Shown: piece after piece, positions 25,755 through 34,131 of the stretch
How positions within the stretch are numbered: the first letter of the stretch is position 1
Layout of the letters: every line of letters starts with the position of its first letter
From: Acidilobaceae archaeon
GTDB taxonomy: Archaea; Thermoproteota; Thermoprotei_A; Sulfolobales; Acidilobaceae
DNA: 64,000 nucleotides
Reading direction: 5' to 3'
Assembly (NCBI GenBank): GCA_025058835.1
Contig: JANXEI010000002.1
Location: forward strand, 186,001-250,000
Notes under the pieces: model-generated
The model's input: the letters and a program-made list of their open reading frames with translations, nothing else
What the model was told of the DNA's origin: nothing
Databases searched by the model: none
Translations under genes and position numbers: made by a program

Positions 25755-25855
25755 CTCCTACCCTATCGAGCTAAGAGCTCTTGGGATATTATGGGAGGAG
25801 GGGGTAGTACTAAAAGATATATTACCTGAAGTATCACTAGGCGCGGTGTGAAACT

Positions 25856-26185
25856 TTGTCCCAGGAGATAACGGGCGGGGATGTCCTCCTATCGCTCATA
25901 TACCAAGGAGGCGGGGGCTTTGCTCTGGGCTTTGCGGCAGGCTATTTCTTGAAAAAGGCAATGAGGATCCTCGCGTTTCTGTCGGGAGCCCTTGCTGTCC
26001 TCCTGCTTCTCCTGGCCTACTCGGGCATAATAACTGTCAACTGGGACAAGCTGGCGCTGCTCGTAGAGAGGGCCCTCTTCAGCGCTCAAGCTGCCTCTGC
26101 CTCTTTGCAGTCCTGGATCCTAGCTTCATTGCCCTTTGGAGGAGCCTTCCTGGCAGGAGCTGCCATTGGTTTCAAGTATGGGTAG
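25856..26185 (+). CDS. FUN14 family membrane protein
   Basis: 109 residues with three hydrophobic helices: GGGGFALGFAAGYFLKKAM, ILAFLSGALAVLLLLLAY and LPFGGAFLAGAAIGFKYG. The glycine-rich G-x-x-x-G-F-x-x-G-Y-x-x-K and the final GFKYG are typical of archaeal FUN14 proteins, function unknown. TTG start at 25856. AT-rich AAAAGATATATTAC (about 25810-25823) probably contains its TATA box. Confidence 0.8.
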   Translation: MSQEITGGDVLLSLIYQGGGGFALGFAAGYFLKKAMRILAFLSGALAVLLLLLAYSGIITVNWDKLALLVERALFSAQAASASLQSWILASLPFGGAFLAGAAIGFKYG

Positions 26186-26188
26186 TGG

Positions 26189-26261
26189 TAGCCGGGCGGG
26201 GATTCGAACCCCGGTCACGGGGGCCAGAGCCCCGCATCCTTGGCCGCTAGACGACCCGGCT
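26189..26261 (-). tRNA. tRNA-Gln (CTG)
   Basis: A 73-base cloverleaf with AGCCGGG/CCCGGCT acceptor, anticodon loop CTCTGGC (anticodon CTG), T loop TTCGAAT and discriminator A. CCA is encoded (26186-26188). No intron. Confidence 0.95.
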
Positions 26262-26324
26262 ACCCGCGTTTTCTCCCCCCTCAGTCTTAATAAAGTTAAC
26301 ACCGGCTAATAGCTAGGAAGCGCC

Positions 26325-27317
26325 TTGGGGCTCCGCTATGCTCTACTCGCCGCCTCCCACCCATCGCTAGCTCTGGAAGAGCTGAGGGCTATAGTGGAGG
26401 CAGAGGACATAGAGTACAGGGAGTTGGCAGTGCTCGACTCCCTGGTGATCTTCGAGTCCACCGGGAGGGCGGAGGAAATAGTGAGGAGGGGGAGCCTCGT
26501 GAGGGAGGTGGGAGAGCTGATCTCGATAAGCGACTCGGGCATGAGCCCAGAGTGGGCGGCAGAGGTGGGAGCAGCCCTCGACGGCAGGGAGGTTAGGGTG
26601 GAGGTGACGAGGGTGAGGGGAGTAGGGAGCGTTTCCGAGCAGGAGGCCGTGAAGCTCCTCTGCAGCAGGGTCAGCTGCAGGCTCAAGGGGGAGCCCCTGC
26701 ACCTCATAGCTGTCGAGGGCGCGCTCATAGCAGGCCTTGTTACGGCTAGGGCGAGCAGGAAGGAGATGGAGCTCAGGAGGCCTAGGAGGAGGCCTTTCTT
26801 CAAGCCAGGCACTCTAGATCCTCAGGTCTCTAGGCTCTTCGTCAACCTGTCCAGGACTAAGAGGGGCTCCCTCTTCCTCGACCCCTTTTGTGGCGCCGGC
26901 GGCTTTGTCATCGAGGCCTGTTCTTTGGGCGCGAGGACCATCTGCGGAGACCTGGACTGGAGGTCGAGCCTGGGCGCAAGGGAGAACTTGGACTACTTCA
27001 AGTGTTGGGACTCCCTTACCATCATATCAGATGCCACCTCCCTCCCCCTCTTGGATGGGAGCGTGGAGGCGGTGGCAACTGATCCTCCCTACGGCAGGTC
27101 GAGCTCTACGATGAAGAGGAAATACGAAGAACTGGTGTCTAGCTTCCTCCAGGAGGTCGCGAGCGTTGCCAAGAGGGGCTCTTACGTGACCTTTGCCGGC
27201 CCTTACGAGGCCCGTCCTTGGGAGATAGCTATAAGGAGGGGCCTGGAGGTGAGAGGCCGTTTCCACATGTTCGTCCATGGGGCCCTCGTGAGGGAGATAG
27301 TGGTGGCGAGGGTCTAG
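26325..27317 (+). CDS. tRNA guanine-10 N2-methyltransferase (Trm11/TrmG10 family)
   Basis: 330 residues. The N-terminal half carries a THUMP-type RNA-binding domain; the C-terminal half is a Rossmann methyltransferase with LFLDPFCGAGGFVIEA near residue 185 and the amino-methylation motif TDPPYGRSSS near 252. This domain order matches archaeal Trm-G10 enzymes making m2G/m22G at position 10. Start TTG. rnz follows two bases after its stop, so the genes form a tRNA-maturation operon. Confidence 0.88.
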   Translation: MGLRYALLAASHPSLALEELRAIVEAEDIEYRELAVLDSLVIFESTGRAEEIVRRGSLVREVGELISISDSGMSPEWAAEVGAALDGREVRVEVTRVRGVGSVSEQEAVKLLCSRVSCRLKGEPLHLIAVEGALIAGLVTARASRKEMELRRPRRRPFFKPGTLDPQVSRLFVNLSRTKRGSLFLDPFCGAGGFVIEACSLGARTICGDLDWRSSLGARENLDYFKCWDSLTIISDATSLPLLDGSVEAVATDPPYGRSSSTMKRKYEELVSSFLQEVASVAKRGSYVTFAGPYEARPWEIAIRRGLEVRGRFHMFVHGALVREIVVARV

Positions 27318-27319
27318 GG

Positions 27320-28246
27320 ATGCCCCACAGGATAGAGCTCATAGCCCTGGGAACGGGCGCAACGCTCCCCACTCCGGAGAGGTTTATGCCCTCCTTCTTC
27401 CTGAGGGACTCCTTTGGTCTCAAGATCTTGCTAGACGCTGGGGAGGGGGTGCAGGTCAGGATGTCGCAGGCAGAGATCTCCCCCCTCTCCATAGACGTGA
27501 TAGCTATAACCCATGATCATGGGGACCACGTGAACGGCCTCCCAGGGCTTCTCCAATCGATGCAGGTGAACAGGAGGGAGGAGAGGCTGAAGGTTATTGC
27601 CCCAGCTGCGGTAGCAGAGGCGCTTGAGAGGGTAGAGCTGGGCTTCCCGCTAGAGATAGTGAGGCTCAGTGGAAGGGGAGAGCTGCTCCTAAGGGAGCAG
27701 GGCGGCGACAAGGTCTCGATCCGCTGGTTCCCCGTTTGCCACACAGTGGAGGCCTACGGCTTCTCCCTCGAGTGGTCCTTCAGGCCCCGGGTAGATGCGG
27801 AGAAGCTGAGCTCGCTGGGGCTCAGGCCGGGCGCCTGGCTAAGGAAGCTGTTCGAGGAGGGGAAAGTTAGAGTGGGGGAGCTAGAGGTGACCCTCGAGGA
27901 GGTAGCAGAGGGGCAAGGGGGTCTTGTGAAGGTGGTGTATACTGGAGACACTTCCCCCTGCAGATCGGTGGTGGAGGAGGGGAGGGGGGCTCGCGTCCTC
28001 ATCCATGACTCTACCTTCTCCTCTGAGCTGGCAGAGGAGGCCAGGGAGAGGGGACACAGCACCTCGGAACAAGCGGCGGAGGTGGCGAAGGAGGCCCAAG
28101 CAGAGCTCCTCCTCCTCACTCACGTGAGCTCCAGATACAGGGGGTTGGAGGAGAGGAGGTTGTTGTTAGAGGCCAGGAGGGTCTTCTACAGGACGGTTTT
28201 GGCACGGGATCTGATGAAATTGACTCTATCTAACCATAAAGTATAA
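27320..28246 (+). CDS. rnz: Ribonuclease Z
   Basis: Metallo-beta-lactamase nuclease that trims tRNA 3' ends. LGTGATLPTPER near residue 8, ITHDHGDHVNGLPGLLQS near 60 (zinc ligands), VVYTGDTSPC near 208 and LLLTHVSSRY near 270 are all present. I chose ATG 27320, just after the stop of the methyltransferase gene; an upstream extension to 27218 lies inside that gene. Length 308 fits RNase Z. Confidence 0.94.
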   Translation: MPHRIELIALGTGATLPTPERFMPSFFLRDSFGLKILLDAGEGVQVRMSQAEISPLSIDVIAITHDHGDHVNGLPGLLQSMQVNRREERLKVIAPAAVAEALERVELGFPLEIVRLSGRGELLLREQGGDKVSIRWFPVCHTVEAYGFSLEWSFRPRVDAEKLSSLGLRPGAWLRKLFEEGKVRVGELEVTLEEVAEGQGGLVKVVYTGDTSPCRSVVEEGRGARVLIHDSTFSSELAEEARERGHSTSEQAAEVAKEAQAELLLLTHVSSRYRGLEERRLLLEARRVFYRTVLARDLMKLTLSNHKV

Positions 28247-28250
28247 ATAT
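28242..28250 (+). promoter_or_regulatory. TATA box before the TFS-like gene
   Basis: TATAAATAT overlaps the end of rnz, 55 bases before ATG 28305. This gives a leader of about 30 bases containing the ribosome site GGAGGTGGCGTG. Confidence 0.5.
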
Positions 28251-28304
28251 TCTCGACCTTTCAGCAAAGAGGGCCCTAGGAGGTAATTGACGGAGGTGGC
28301 GTGA

Positions 28305-28574
28305 ATGAAGTTCTGCCCCAAATGCGGCAGCGTCATGGTTCCCGTGAAGAGGGAGAACGAGGTAATCTCTAAATGTAATAGATGCGGGTATGAGGAGAAG
28401 ATGGAGGGAAAGGAGGAGTACAAGACCACCGTCAAGGGGAGCGAGAAGGTGATCACCACAAAGGTGATCTCGAAGAAGAAGGGGATAGAGGTCAAGAGGG
28501 ACGAGGAGCTGGAGCAGGCAAAGGACTCATATTACGAGATAGTCCTCGATCAGATAGGAGAGTATGGAGAATAA
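28305..28574 (+). CDS. TFS/RpoM-like zinc-ribbon protein lacking the C-terminal ribbon
   Basis: 89 residues. MKFCPKCGSVMVPVKRENEV ... SKCNRCGYEEKMEG is the N-terminal zinc ribbon of transcription factor S and RPB9. Archaeal TFS is about 110 residues with a second, RNA-cleavage zinc ribbon carrying two acidic residues. That domain is absent here; the tail KDSYYEIVLDQIGEYGE has no cysteines. So it cannot be a standard cleavage factor and may instead compete for the polymerase or act elsewhere. The stop overlaps the start of the Rieske gene. Confidence 0.7.
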   Translation: MKFCPKCGSVMVPVKRENEVISKCNRCGYEEKMEGKEEYKTTVKGSEKVITTKVISKKKGIEVKRDEELEQAKDSYYEIVLDQIGEYGE

Positions 28575-28953
28575 AACCTCTCTCACCCCTTTCTCTTGGG
28601 TTAGCCCGTTGATCAGGTTCGCTAAGGAGCTCTCCGTCCCGGAGGGCTCTGGGAGGGTCAAGATCATAGGTGGGGTTCCCGTAATGGTCCTTAGACACAA
28701 GGGACAGCTGCACGCCTATGTAGCGATCTGCGACCACAAGTACTATGTGCTCTGCGAGCGCTCCGTGAGGGACAAAATAGTCTGCCCAGGTCACGGCGAG
28801 ATGTTCTCATCGGAGACGGGTGAGCCAAGTCAGGGGAAAGCCAAATCTCCTCTGAGGAGGCTGAGGCTGGAGGTAAGGGAAGGGGAGATCTGGGTCGAGG
28901 TCCCGAGCAGGGAAGTTTTGGAGGAGCTGATCAAGAACACCTCTGGCGAGTAG
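28564..28953 (+). CDS. Rieske-type [2Fe-2S] protein
   Basis: 129 residues. The cluster ligands are ICDHKYYVL (C-x-H near residue 57) and IVCPGHGEMF (C-x-x-H near 75), the Rieske pattern. No signal peptide or membrane helix is seen, so it is a soluble cytosolic ferredoxin-like Rieske protein, not a bc1 subunit. Its ATG lies 11 bases inside the TFS-like gene, implying coupled expression. Partner unknown. Confidence 0.85.
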   Translation: MENKTSLTPFSWVSPLIRFAKELSVPEGSGRVKIIGGVPVMVLRHKGQLHAYVAICDHKYYVLCERSVRDKIVCPGHGEMFSSETGEPSQGKAKSPLRRLRLEVREGEIWVEVPSREVLEELIKNTSGE

Positions 28954-29003
28954 GTGCCCCCCCTATTAATGCTCTTAGCAAAGCACTGAGGGGGTTCCCG
29001 GTT

Positions 29004-29294
29004 TTGAGTACGAAGGCTGAGTTCAGAGAACTGGGCCTCTGCCAGAAGTGCTCTGCTCCGTTAGAGTACACCTACGTGATCTCTGGACCTGAAGGAGAGG
29101 GGGCGAGGGTGAGCGTTTACGCAGACTGCTCCATCTGCGGCCACAAGGAGTCGAAGAGCCTCGTCTTCCCCATATACGCCCTCTACTCTCTTAGGCACCT
29201 TTTCCGGCCCAACGTGAAGCTGTTCGTGGAGAGGTTAAGACTTGCATACGAGCTTAATAGAGTAGAGGAGATGGAGATAAGAGGACAACCTTGA
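29004..29294 (+). CDS. Zinc-ribbon protein of unknown function
   Basis: 96 residues. LCQKCSAPLEY near residue 12 and DCSICGHKES near 41 form a four-cysteine ribbon, followed by a helical region SLRHLFRPNVKLFVERLRLAYE. Start TTG. TTGA overlap with the next small zinc-ribbon gene. I do not recognise the family. Confidence 0.6.
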   Translation: MSTKAEFRELGLCQKCSAPLEYTYVISGPEGEGARVSVYADCSICGHKESKSLVFPIYALYSLRHLFRPNVKLFVERLRLAYELNRVEEMEIRGQP

Positions 29295-29443
29295 CTAAGT
29301 GGAGGCTCAAGTGCGAGGAGTGTAGTAGGGAGTGGGAGCTCGAGGTAAGCTTTGACCTCTCCGAGTTCAGCAGGCTTTACCACTATTGCAGGTTCTGCAG
29401 GAAGAACACCTATCATGCTATCCTTGCAAAGATAGATTCGTAG
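29291..29443 (+). CDS. 50-residue zinc-ribbon protein
   Basis: Reads MTKWRLKCEECSREWELEV ... YHYCRFCRKNTYHAILAKIDS from TTG 29291. CEEC and CRFC make one zinc site. The start codon overlaps the stop of the preceding gene (TTGA), which supports translation. Function unknown; two adjacent small zinc ribbons next to radA may act on nucleic acid. Confidence 0.6.
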   Translation: MTKWRLKCEECSREWELEVSFDLSEFSRLYHYCRFCRKNTYHAILAKIDS

Positions 29444-29532
29444 AGAGAGCCCTAAGTCTCAGGCCTCCCCCTGTGGAGCAGGTCGCTCTTAAAGCATATA
29501 CGTTTAGCTCTCCCCTTCTTTCTCGGTGAGCT

Positions 29533-30492
29533 CTGATCAGCGAGAAGCCCATAAGGGACCTCACGGACCTGCCGGGAGTGGGACCTAGCACTGCCCAGAA
29601 GCTCATAGAGGCTGGCTACACGACCATAGAGTCGATAGCTGTAGCTACTCCTCACGAGCTCTCGGCAGCCACGAACCTGCCCCTGCCTACTGTGCAAAAG
29701 ATAATAGAGGCGGCCCGCGAGGCTCTTGACATAAAGTTCAAGACAGCGCTGGAGCTGAAGCGAGAGAGGTTTAAGGCGAAGAAGATAACCACGAGCAGCA
29801 AGAGCCTCGACGAGCTGCTGGGAGGGGGCGTGGAGACGAGGACCATAACTGAGTTCTTCGGCGAGTACGGAACGGGGAAGACGCAGGTGTGCCACCAGCT
29901 ATCCGTTAACGTTCAGCTCCCCGAGGACAGGGGAGGCCTTGCTGCAAAGGCAGTGTACATTGACACGGAGGGCACCTTCAGGTGGGAGAGGATAGATCAG
30001 ATGGCAAGGGCAGTGGGGCTGGATCCGGACAAGGCCATGGAGAACATATTCTGGATCAGGGCCATAAACAGCCATCACCAGATGGCTGTTGTTGAGAAGC
30101 TCTTCGACATGCTGGCGAAGGACAACATAAAGTTAGTGGTGGTCGACTCCCTCACAGGCCATTTCAGAGCAGAGTTCCCTGGGAGGGAGAGCCTTGCCCT
30201 GAGGCAGCAGCTCCTGAACAGGCACCTCCACCAGCTCATGAGGCTGGCTGAGATTTACGACGCCGCAGTCGTCGTCACGAACCAGGTCATGGCGAGGCCT
30301 GACGTGTTCTTCGGAGACCCGACTGCAGCAGTAGGAGGTCACGTGGTAGGTCACGCTCCGGGCATAAGGGTACAGCTCAGGAAGAGTAGGGGGAACAAGA
30401 GGATAGCAAAGGTCGTAGATGCTCCTCACATACCAGAAGGGGAGACCGTGTTCGCCATTACAGAGTACGGCGTGAGGGACGCAGAACAATAA
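29533..30492 (+). CDS. radA: DNA repair and recombination protein RadA
   Basis: RadA is the archaeal RecA/Rad51 strand-exchange ATPase. Helix-hairpin-helix [17 protein letters not shown] lies at the N-terminus, the polymerisation motif FKTAL near residue 70, Walker [10 protein letters not shown] near 114 and Walker [11 protein letters not shown] near 200. The start is a problem: the reading frame is open back to 29530, the HhH begins before the first ordinary start (GTG 29578), and no ATG, GTG or TTG lies upstream in frame. CTG 29533 is the best candidate. A GTG two codons earlier is in another frame. Confidence 0.95.
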   Translation: MISEKPIRDLTDLPGVGPSTAQKLIEAGYTTIESIAVATPHELSAATNLPLPTVQKIIEAAREALDIKFKTALELKRERFKAKKITTSSKSLDELLGGGVETRTITEFFGEYGTGKTQVCHQLSVNVQLPEDRGGLAAKAVYIDTEGTFRWERIDQMARAVGLDPDKAMENIFWIRAINSHHQMAVVEKLFDMLAKDNIKLVVVDSLTGHFRAEFPGRESLALRQQLLNRHLHQLMRLAEIYDAAVVVTNQVMARPDVFFGDPTAAVGGHVVGHAPGIRVQLRKSRGNKRIAKVVDAPHIPEGETVFAITEYGVRDAEQ

Positions 30493-30496
30493 AAAG

Positions 30497-31630
30497 TTAG
30501 GTTGCCCCGAACCTGGAGGCCCACTCCTCGAACCTGATAGTGAGAGCTGCGTCTACGCTCGGCTTCCTCTTCTCCAACACCCTCTTGAAGTCGTCCATGC
30601 TCACTGGCCTCGGCTCCCCAGAGCCTCCCCTCTCGAAGACCTCCCTCACCGTTATCATGTACGCGTCCTGTACTACGTCTCTTATGTCGCTGCCCGAGTA
30701 GCCCTCTAGCATCTCTGCCAGCTCGTCCAGATCTACGTTCTGGAGCCTCAGCTTCTCGGTGAGCTTCCTCAACAGCTCCTTCCTCGCCTCCTTGGATGGC
30801 AGGGGAACGTATACCCTCTTCTGGAACCTCCTGAGGAAGGCCTCGTCCAGCTTCCACGGCTTGTTAGTTGCTGCTATTACGTAGAGGTGTACTTTGAGCA
30901 TCTTGTCCAGCACGCCGTCCATCTCCTTCAGGAACTGGTTCCTCACCCTCACCTCCCCCCCAATCTCTGTGCTATGATAGCCTAGCAGAGCATCTACCTC
31001 GTCTATGAACACCACCACGGGAACCTGGGAGGCCCTCTCCCTAGCGTAGCTGAACAGTCTCTTCACGTTCTTCTCCCCCTCCCCCAGCCACTTGCTCATG
31101 ATGCTGGCAGCGTCTACGTAGAGGAACTCTGCCTTCGCCTCGTTAGCAGCCGCTATCCCCAACATAGTTTTGCCTGTGCCTGGAGGGCCGTATAGGAGTA
31201 CTCCCCTGTGCCACCCTAGCGGGAACAGGTCGGGCCTCTTGACAGGGTATATTATGACCTCCCTTATGGCTTCCTTTGCCTCCTCCAGGCCCGCTATGTC
31301 GTTGAAAGTTATGCTGGGCTTCTCCCTCATCACGAAGGGAGGCGCCTCCTCCTTGTTCTCCACAACGTAGACTTCATCATCGCCTCCCGAGGCCGGCTCC
31401 ATGCGCTTCCTCTCCAGATCCTCCAACTTCCTCTTGTACTGACCTATGAGCCTCCTGTAGATCATTGCCATGGGATGGTCGGGGTAGTTCTTCACCAGGT
31501 CCTCCAGCAGCTCTACGGCCTTCCTCAGGTTAGTTATGGCGCTCTCGTAGTTCCCCTCCCCCTCTGCCTTCGCTGCGGCGAGGGCGTACTTCCTTGCAGA
31601 GCCCTCGAGATAGACTGCGGGGCTGCTCAT
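30497..31630 (-). CDS. cdvC: CdvC, Vps4-type AAA ATPase of cell division
   Basis: CdvC disassembles ESCRT-III polymers during division. Residues 8-75 are a MIT domain (ARKYALAAAKAEGEGNYESA, tetratricopeptide-like helices). The AAA module has GPPGTGKTM near 148, VVFIDEVDALLG near 205 and the Vps4-type C-terminal helix. Length 377. It lies 14 bases after cdvB on the minus strand and ends four bases from radA, convergently. Confidence 0.95.
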   Translation of the reverse strand: MSSPAVYLEGSARKYALAAAKAEGEGNYESAITNLRKAVELLEDLVKNYPDHPMAMIYRRLIGQYKRKLEDLERKRMEPASGGDDEVYVVENKEEAPPFVMREKPSITFNDIAGLEEAKEAIREVIIYPVKRPDLFPLGWHRGVLLYGPPGTGKTMLGIAAANEAKAEFLYVDAASIMSKWLGEGEKNVKRLFSYARERASQVPVVVFIDEVDALLGYHSTEIGGEVRVRNQFLKEMDGVLDKMLKVHLYVIAATNKPWKLDEAFLRRFQKRVYVPLPSKEARKELLRKLTEKLRLQNVDLDELAEMLEGYSGSDIRDVVQDAYMITVREVFERGGSGEPRPVSMDDFKRVLEKRKPSVDAALTIRFEEWASRFGAT

Positions 31631-31644
31631 TACCCCCTTTCCCT

Positions 31645-32406
31645 CTATGTAGCCTCAGCCTGCTTCCTGAAGACCCTGATGACCCCCTTGTTCTCCAGGG
31701 CCTCCAGGGCCTTCCTCACTTCTGCAGGCGTGACGCCGAGCTCCTTTGCAGCTGCGCTTATGCTTATGTGACCTCCCCTGCTCCGCACGTAGTTCAGCAC
31801 CCTCTCCTCTAGGTCCTTCTGGTAGACCTGGGGCACCTTCACTATCTCCTCGCTCTCCCTGCTCGCTTCAGCCATAGCCCTCGCTATCTCCTGCTTTGTC
31901 TCCGCGTCTATCTCGCCCAGGTTAGCAACGGGGAGGTAGGAGGCAGTGGCCTCCACCCTCTTGGAGACACTGCTGGTGAGCTCTATCACGCTGGTAAGGC
32001 TTGCCACTATCTGCGGGCTCACTGCGGATAGGTACTCATCGCTGGCCTTGAGCACTAAAGTTAGCGGCGCCAGCGCTCTGGCAATGCTCTCTATGTTCCT
32101 CGCATCGTTTATCCTCCTGATGGCCAGCTCCAAGAGCTTGCTGTAGGCTATGACCGTGGTGAGCACTTTCCTCTTCAGCACCAGCTCAGATGCCATGAGT
32201 TGGAGGTTGTCCTTGTCCTTCGACTTCGCTGCATTTATCATCCTATCGTACTGCTTCCCTATCTCATCTATGAGCTGTCCCTTGATCCTGTCAACCTCCA
32301 GCTTAGCCATCTCCAGCCTCGTCACTATCTCGTCGTAATCTAGCTCGTTCCTCTCCTCCCCGCGGAACCCGAACACCTTTCTGATAGAGTCCAGCACGAA
32401 AGACAT
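31645..32406 (-). CDS. cdvB: CdvB, ESCRT-III protein with winged-helix tail
   Basis: CdvB polymerises at the division site. Residues 20-165 are the ESCRT-III helical core. VKVPQVYQ near 190 fits the proline-type MIM2 that binds the CdvC MIT domain. The last ~60 residues (ISISAAAKELGVTPAEVRKA ... GVIRVFRK) are the winged helix that binds CdvA in Sulfolobus. The start is one of GTG-ATG-ATG; I chose the last, spaced best from GGGAGGGGG. cdvA is not adjacent; it lies at 52577. Confidence 0.93.
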   Translation of the reverse strand: MSFVLDSIRKVFGFRGEERNELDYDEIVTRLEMAKLEVDRIKGQLIDEIGKQYDRMINAAKSKDKDNLQLMASELVLKRKVLTTVIAYSKLLELAIRRINDARNIESIARALAPLTLVLKASDEYLSAVSPQIVASLTSVIELTSSVSKRVEATASYLPVANLGEIDAETKQEIARAMAEASRESEEIVKVPQVYQKDLEERVLNYVRSRGGHISISAAAKELGVTPAEVRKALEALENKGVIRVFRKQAEAT

Positions 32407-32525
32407 CATCACACCCCCTCCCGACTTCCTCCCTGAGATCCCGGACGTATCTCGTCCCCCAGAAGGATTAGAGGGTCAGCGAGAGTGTTACCTGCTCTAG
32501 ACCAGGGGAACACTGGGGAGATAGG

Positions 32526-32533
32526 CTTAAAGG
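32526..32533 (+). promoter_or_regulatory. TATA box of the 5S rRNA gene
   Basis: CTTAAAGG lies about 28 bases before the 5S 5' end, correct for an archaeal promoter. The 140-base gap between cdvB and 5S otherwise holds no recognisable feature. Confidence 0.5.
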
Positions 32534-32554
32534 TCTCAGAAGCCTACTCTCAGC

Positions 32555-32683
32555 GGTCCCAGCCCGGCCATAGCAGCCGGGCAACACCCGGACTCATTTC
32601 GAACCCGGCAGTTAAGCCGGCTGCGTTGAGGGCTCAGTGGGGTCCGCGAGGCCCCGCAGGGCCCTCAAGCTGGGGCTGGGACC
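32555..32683 (+). rRNA. 5S ribosomal RNA
   Basis: The ends GGTCCCAGCCC and GGGGCTGGGACC pair as helix I. The internal CACCCGGACTCATTTCGAAC and CGGCAGTTAAGCC are the conserved loop B/helix III and loop C region of archaeal 5S. About 129 bases. No 16S or 23S gene is nearby, as usual in Thermoproteota. Ends are accurate to a few bases. Confidence 0.93.
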
Positions 32684-32684
32684 T

Positions 32685-33158
32685 TCAAAACTCTACCCTC
32701 CACAACTTCCTCACAGCCTCCTTCGCCCCAGCTCCGAGGCCGTCGAGAACCTTCGGCTCCAACCCCTCCTTCCTAAAGTGGGAGCTGAGCTCCTCCGCGA
32801 GCCTCAGCAGCCCTACCATGAACGTCCAGGAGCCCCTCGCCTCGCGGCTCATCACCACATCGAACAGAGGGACCATTCGCCTCAGGTCCTTCGCCCTCCT
32901 GGACGTTATCAGGAAACCCCCGACCACAGGCCCTACCTCTGGCTTCAGGAGCACCCTCTGGGAGACAATACCCTTCTTCTCTGCCTCCACGTAACCTCTC
33001 TCTTTCAGGACTTCGACCATGTGCCTGAATAGCTCCTCAGTGCCCCTCCCCCTGAGCTTGAGCAGCGTTACCTCGTCTCTCTCCCCATCTTTCGTCCGGA
33101 GCTGGACAGAGCTCCCTTTAGCCGTTCTCCTCAGTACTAGCTTATACCTCCTCTCCAC
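32685..33158 (-). CDS. Protein of unknown function
   Basis: 157 residues, basic N-terminus (MERRYKLVLRRTAKGSS), beta-rich first third, then helices (GTEELFRHMVEVLKERGYVE, AEELSSHFRKEGLEPKVLDG). No known motif, signal or membrane segment. It converges with the 5S gene with only a base between ends. The codon pattern is like its neighbours, so it is likely a real gene. Confidence 0.55.
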   Translation of the reverse strand: MERRYKLVLRRTAKGSSVQLRTKDGERDEVTLLKLRGRGTEELFRHMVEVLKERGYVEAEKKGIVSQRVLLKPEVGPVVGGFLITSRRAKDLRRMVPLFDVVMSREARGSWTFMVGLLRLAEELSSHFRKEGLEPKVLDGLGAGAKEAVRKLWRVEF

Positions 33159-33209
33159 CTCTCATCTCTTGCTTAAATATGCCCCGAGCCCTTATGTGGT
33201 GGGGAGCAT

Positions 33210-33452
33210 ATGGTCTCGCCGAAAGCCTTGGGACTGTTGATGACAGCCTCGGGAATAGTGGGAGGGGTGGGCTACTCCTACTTGGTCCTATATACCGACG
33301 AGAGCACGGCCATGACGATCATAAAACTCTCCGCAGCTGGCATAGCTCTCATAATGGGCTCTGTGCTTGCAGGCGTGGGTATAGCCCTCCTCCTCGGCTG
33401 GAGGGAGCTTGAAGAGGCAAAGAGGAAGATGAAGGAGAAAGATTTTATATAG
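33210..33452 (+). CDS. Small membrane protein with two helices
   Basis: 80 residues: ALGLLMTASGIVGGVGYSYL, a short acidic loop (YTDEST), IALIMGSVLAGVGIALLLGW, then a charged tail EELEEAKRKMKEKDFI. The tail probably faces the cytosol. It overlaps the convergent tenA gene by eight bases. Function unknown. Confidence 0.65.
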   Translation: MVSPKALGLLMTASGIVGGVGYSYLVLYTDESTAMTIIKLSAAGIALIMGSVLAGVGIALLLGWRELEEAKRKMKEKDFI

Positions 33453-34098
33453 GCCACTCCTCCATGTTGTAGGAGGCGCTCCAGAACAAGTACTCGTACT
33501 TGGTCCCCAGCTCGAAGAAGGGGAGGAGCCTCTCAGCCCTCTGGCCAGAGTCGTCGAGCGCCCTCCTGAGGACGGAAACGAGGGCAGAGTACTCCTCGCT
33601 CAGGTAGACAGAGGCCCACTTCTTGTAGATCTCTACCCTGTTCCCCTTCAGCCTCTCCCTGTGCCTCTCCGCTATCTCCCTGTAAGACCAGAAGCAGGGG
33701 AGGACGCTGGCAAGGCCCGCGTAGAAGTCCTCTGAGAGGGCCGTAGAGAGGAGGAAGTTCATGTAGGCCACGTTCGTGGGGTTAGGCCTGGTCCTTACGG
33801 CCTGCTCTAGGGTCAGCCCGAGGGAGTTGAGCAGGGACTCGTAGTTCTTCATTTCCCCCGTTACAGTGCCATATGCCAGCTCCAGCGCAGTTCTGGATAG
33901 CTCGAGGCTAGGGGCCTTGGATGCCAGGACGCTGAGGACCTTGACCATGTAGACGAGGTAGTTGTAGTCCTGGAGCAAGTAGTATTTGAACTTCTCCAGG
34001 GGCAGCCTCCCGTCGTAGAGCTCCACCACGAAGGGGTGCTCGAGGTCCTTCTCCCAGACTTCCCTTATGCTCTCCCTCAGCTGGACTGTGACGCTCAT
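33445..34098 (-). CDS. tenA: TenA family aminopyrimidine hydrolase
   Basis: All-helical TenA/PqqC-like enzyme that salvages thiamine pyrimidines. HPFVVELYDGRLPLEKFKYY near residue 21, QDYNYLVY near 43 and the central cysteine in SVLPCFWSYREIAE near 136 match the active site; GTKYEYLFWSASYNMEEWP near the C-terminus holds the conserved glutamate. Length 217. Confidence 0.88.
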   Translation of the reverse strand: MSVTVQLRESIREVWEKDLEHPFVVELYDGRLPLEKFKYYLLQDYNYLVYMVKVLSVLASKAPSLELSRTALELAYGTVTGEMKNYESLLNSLGLTLEQAVRTRPNPTNVAYMNFLLSTALSEDFYAGLASVLPCFWSYREIAERHRERLKGNRVEIYKKWASVYLSEEYSALVSVLRRALDDSGQRAERLLPFFELGTKYEYLFWSASYNMEEWPI

Positions 34099-34131
34099 CC
34101 CTTCTCGCCCCCGATCTCAACGCAGCAAGGA

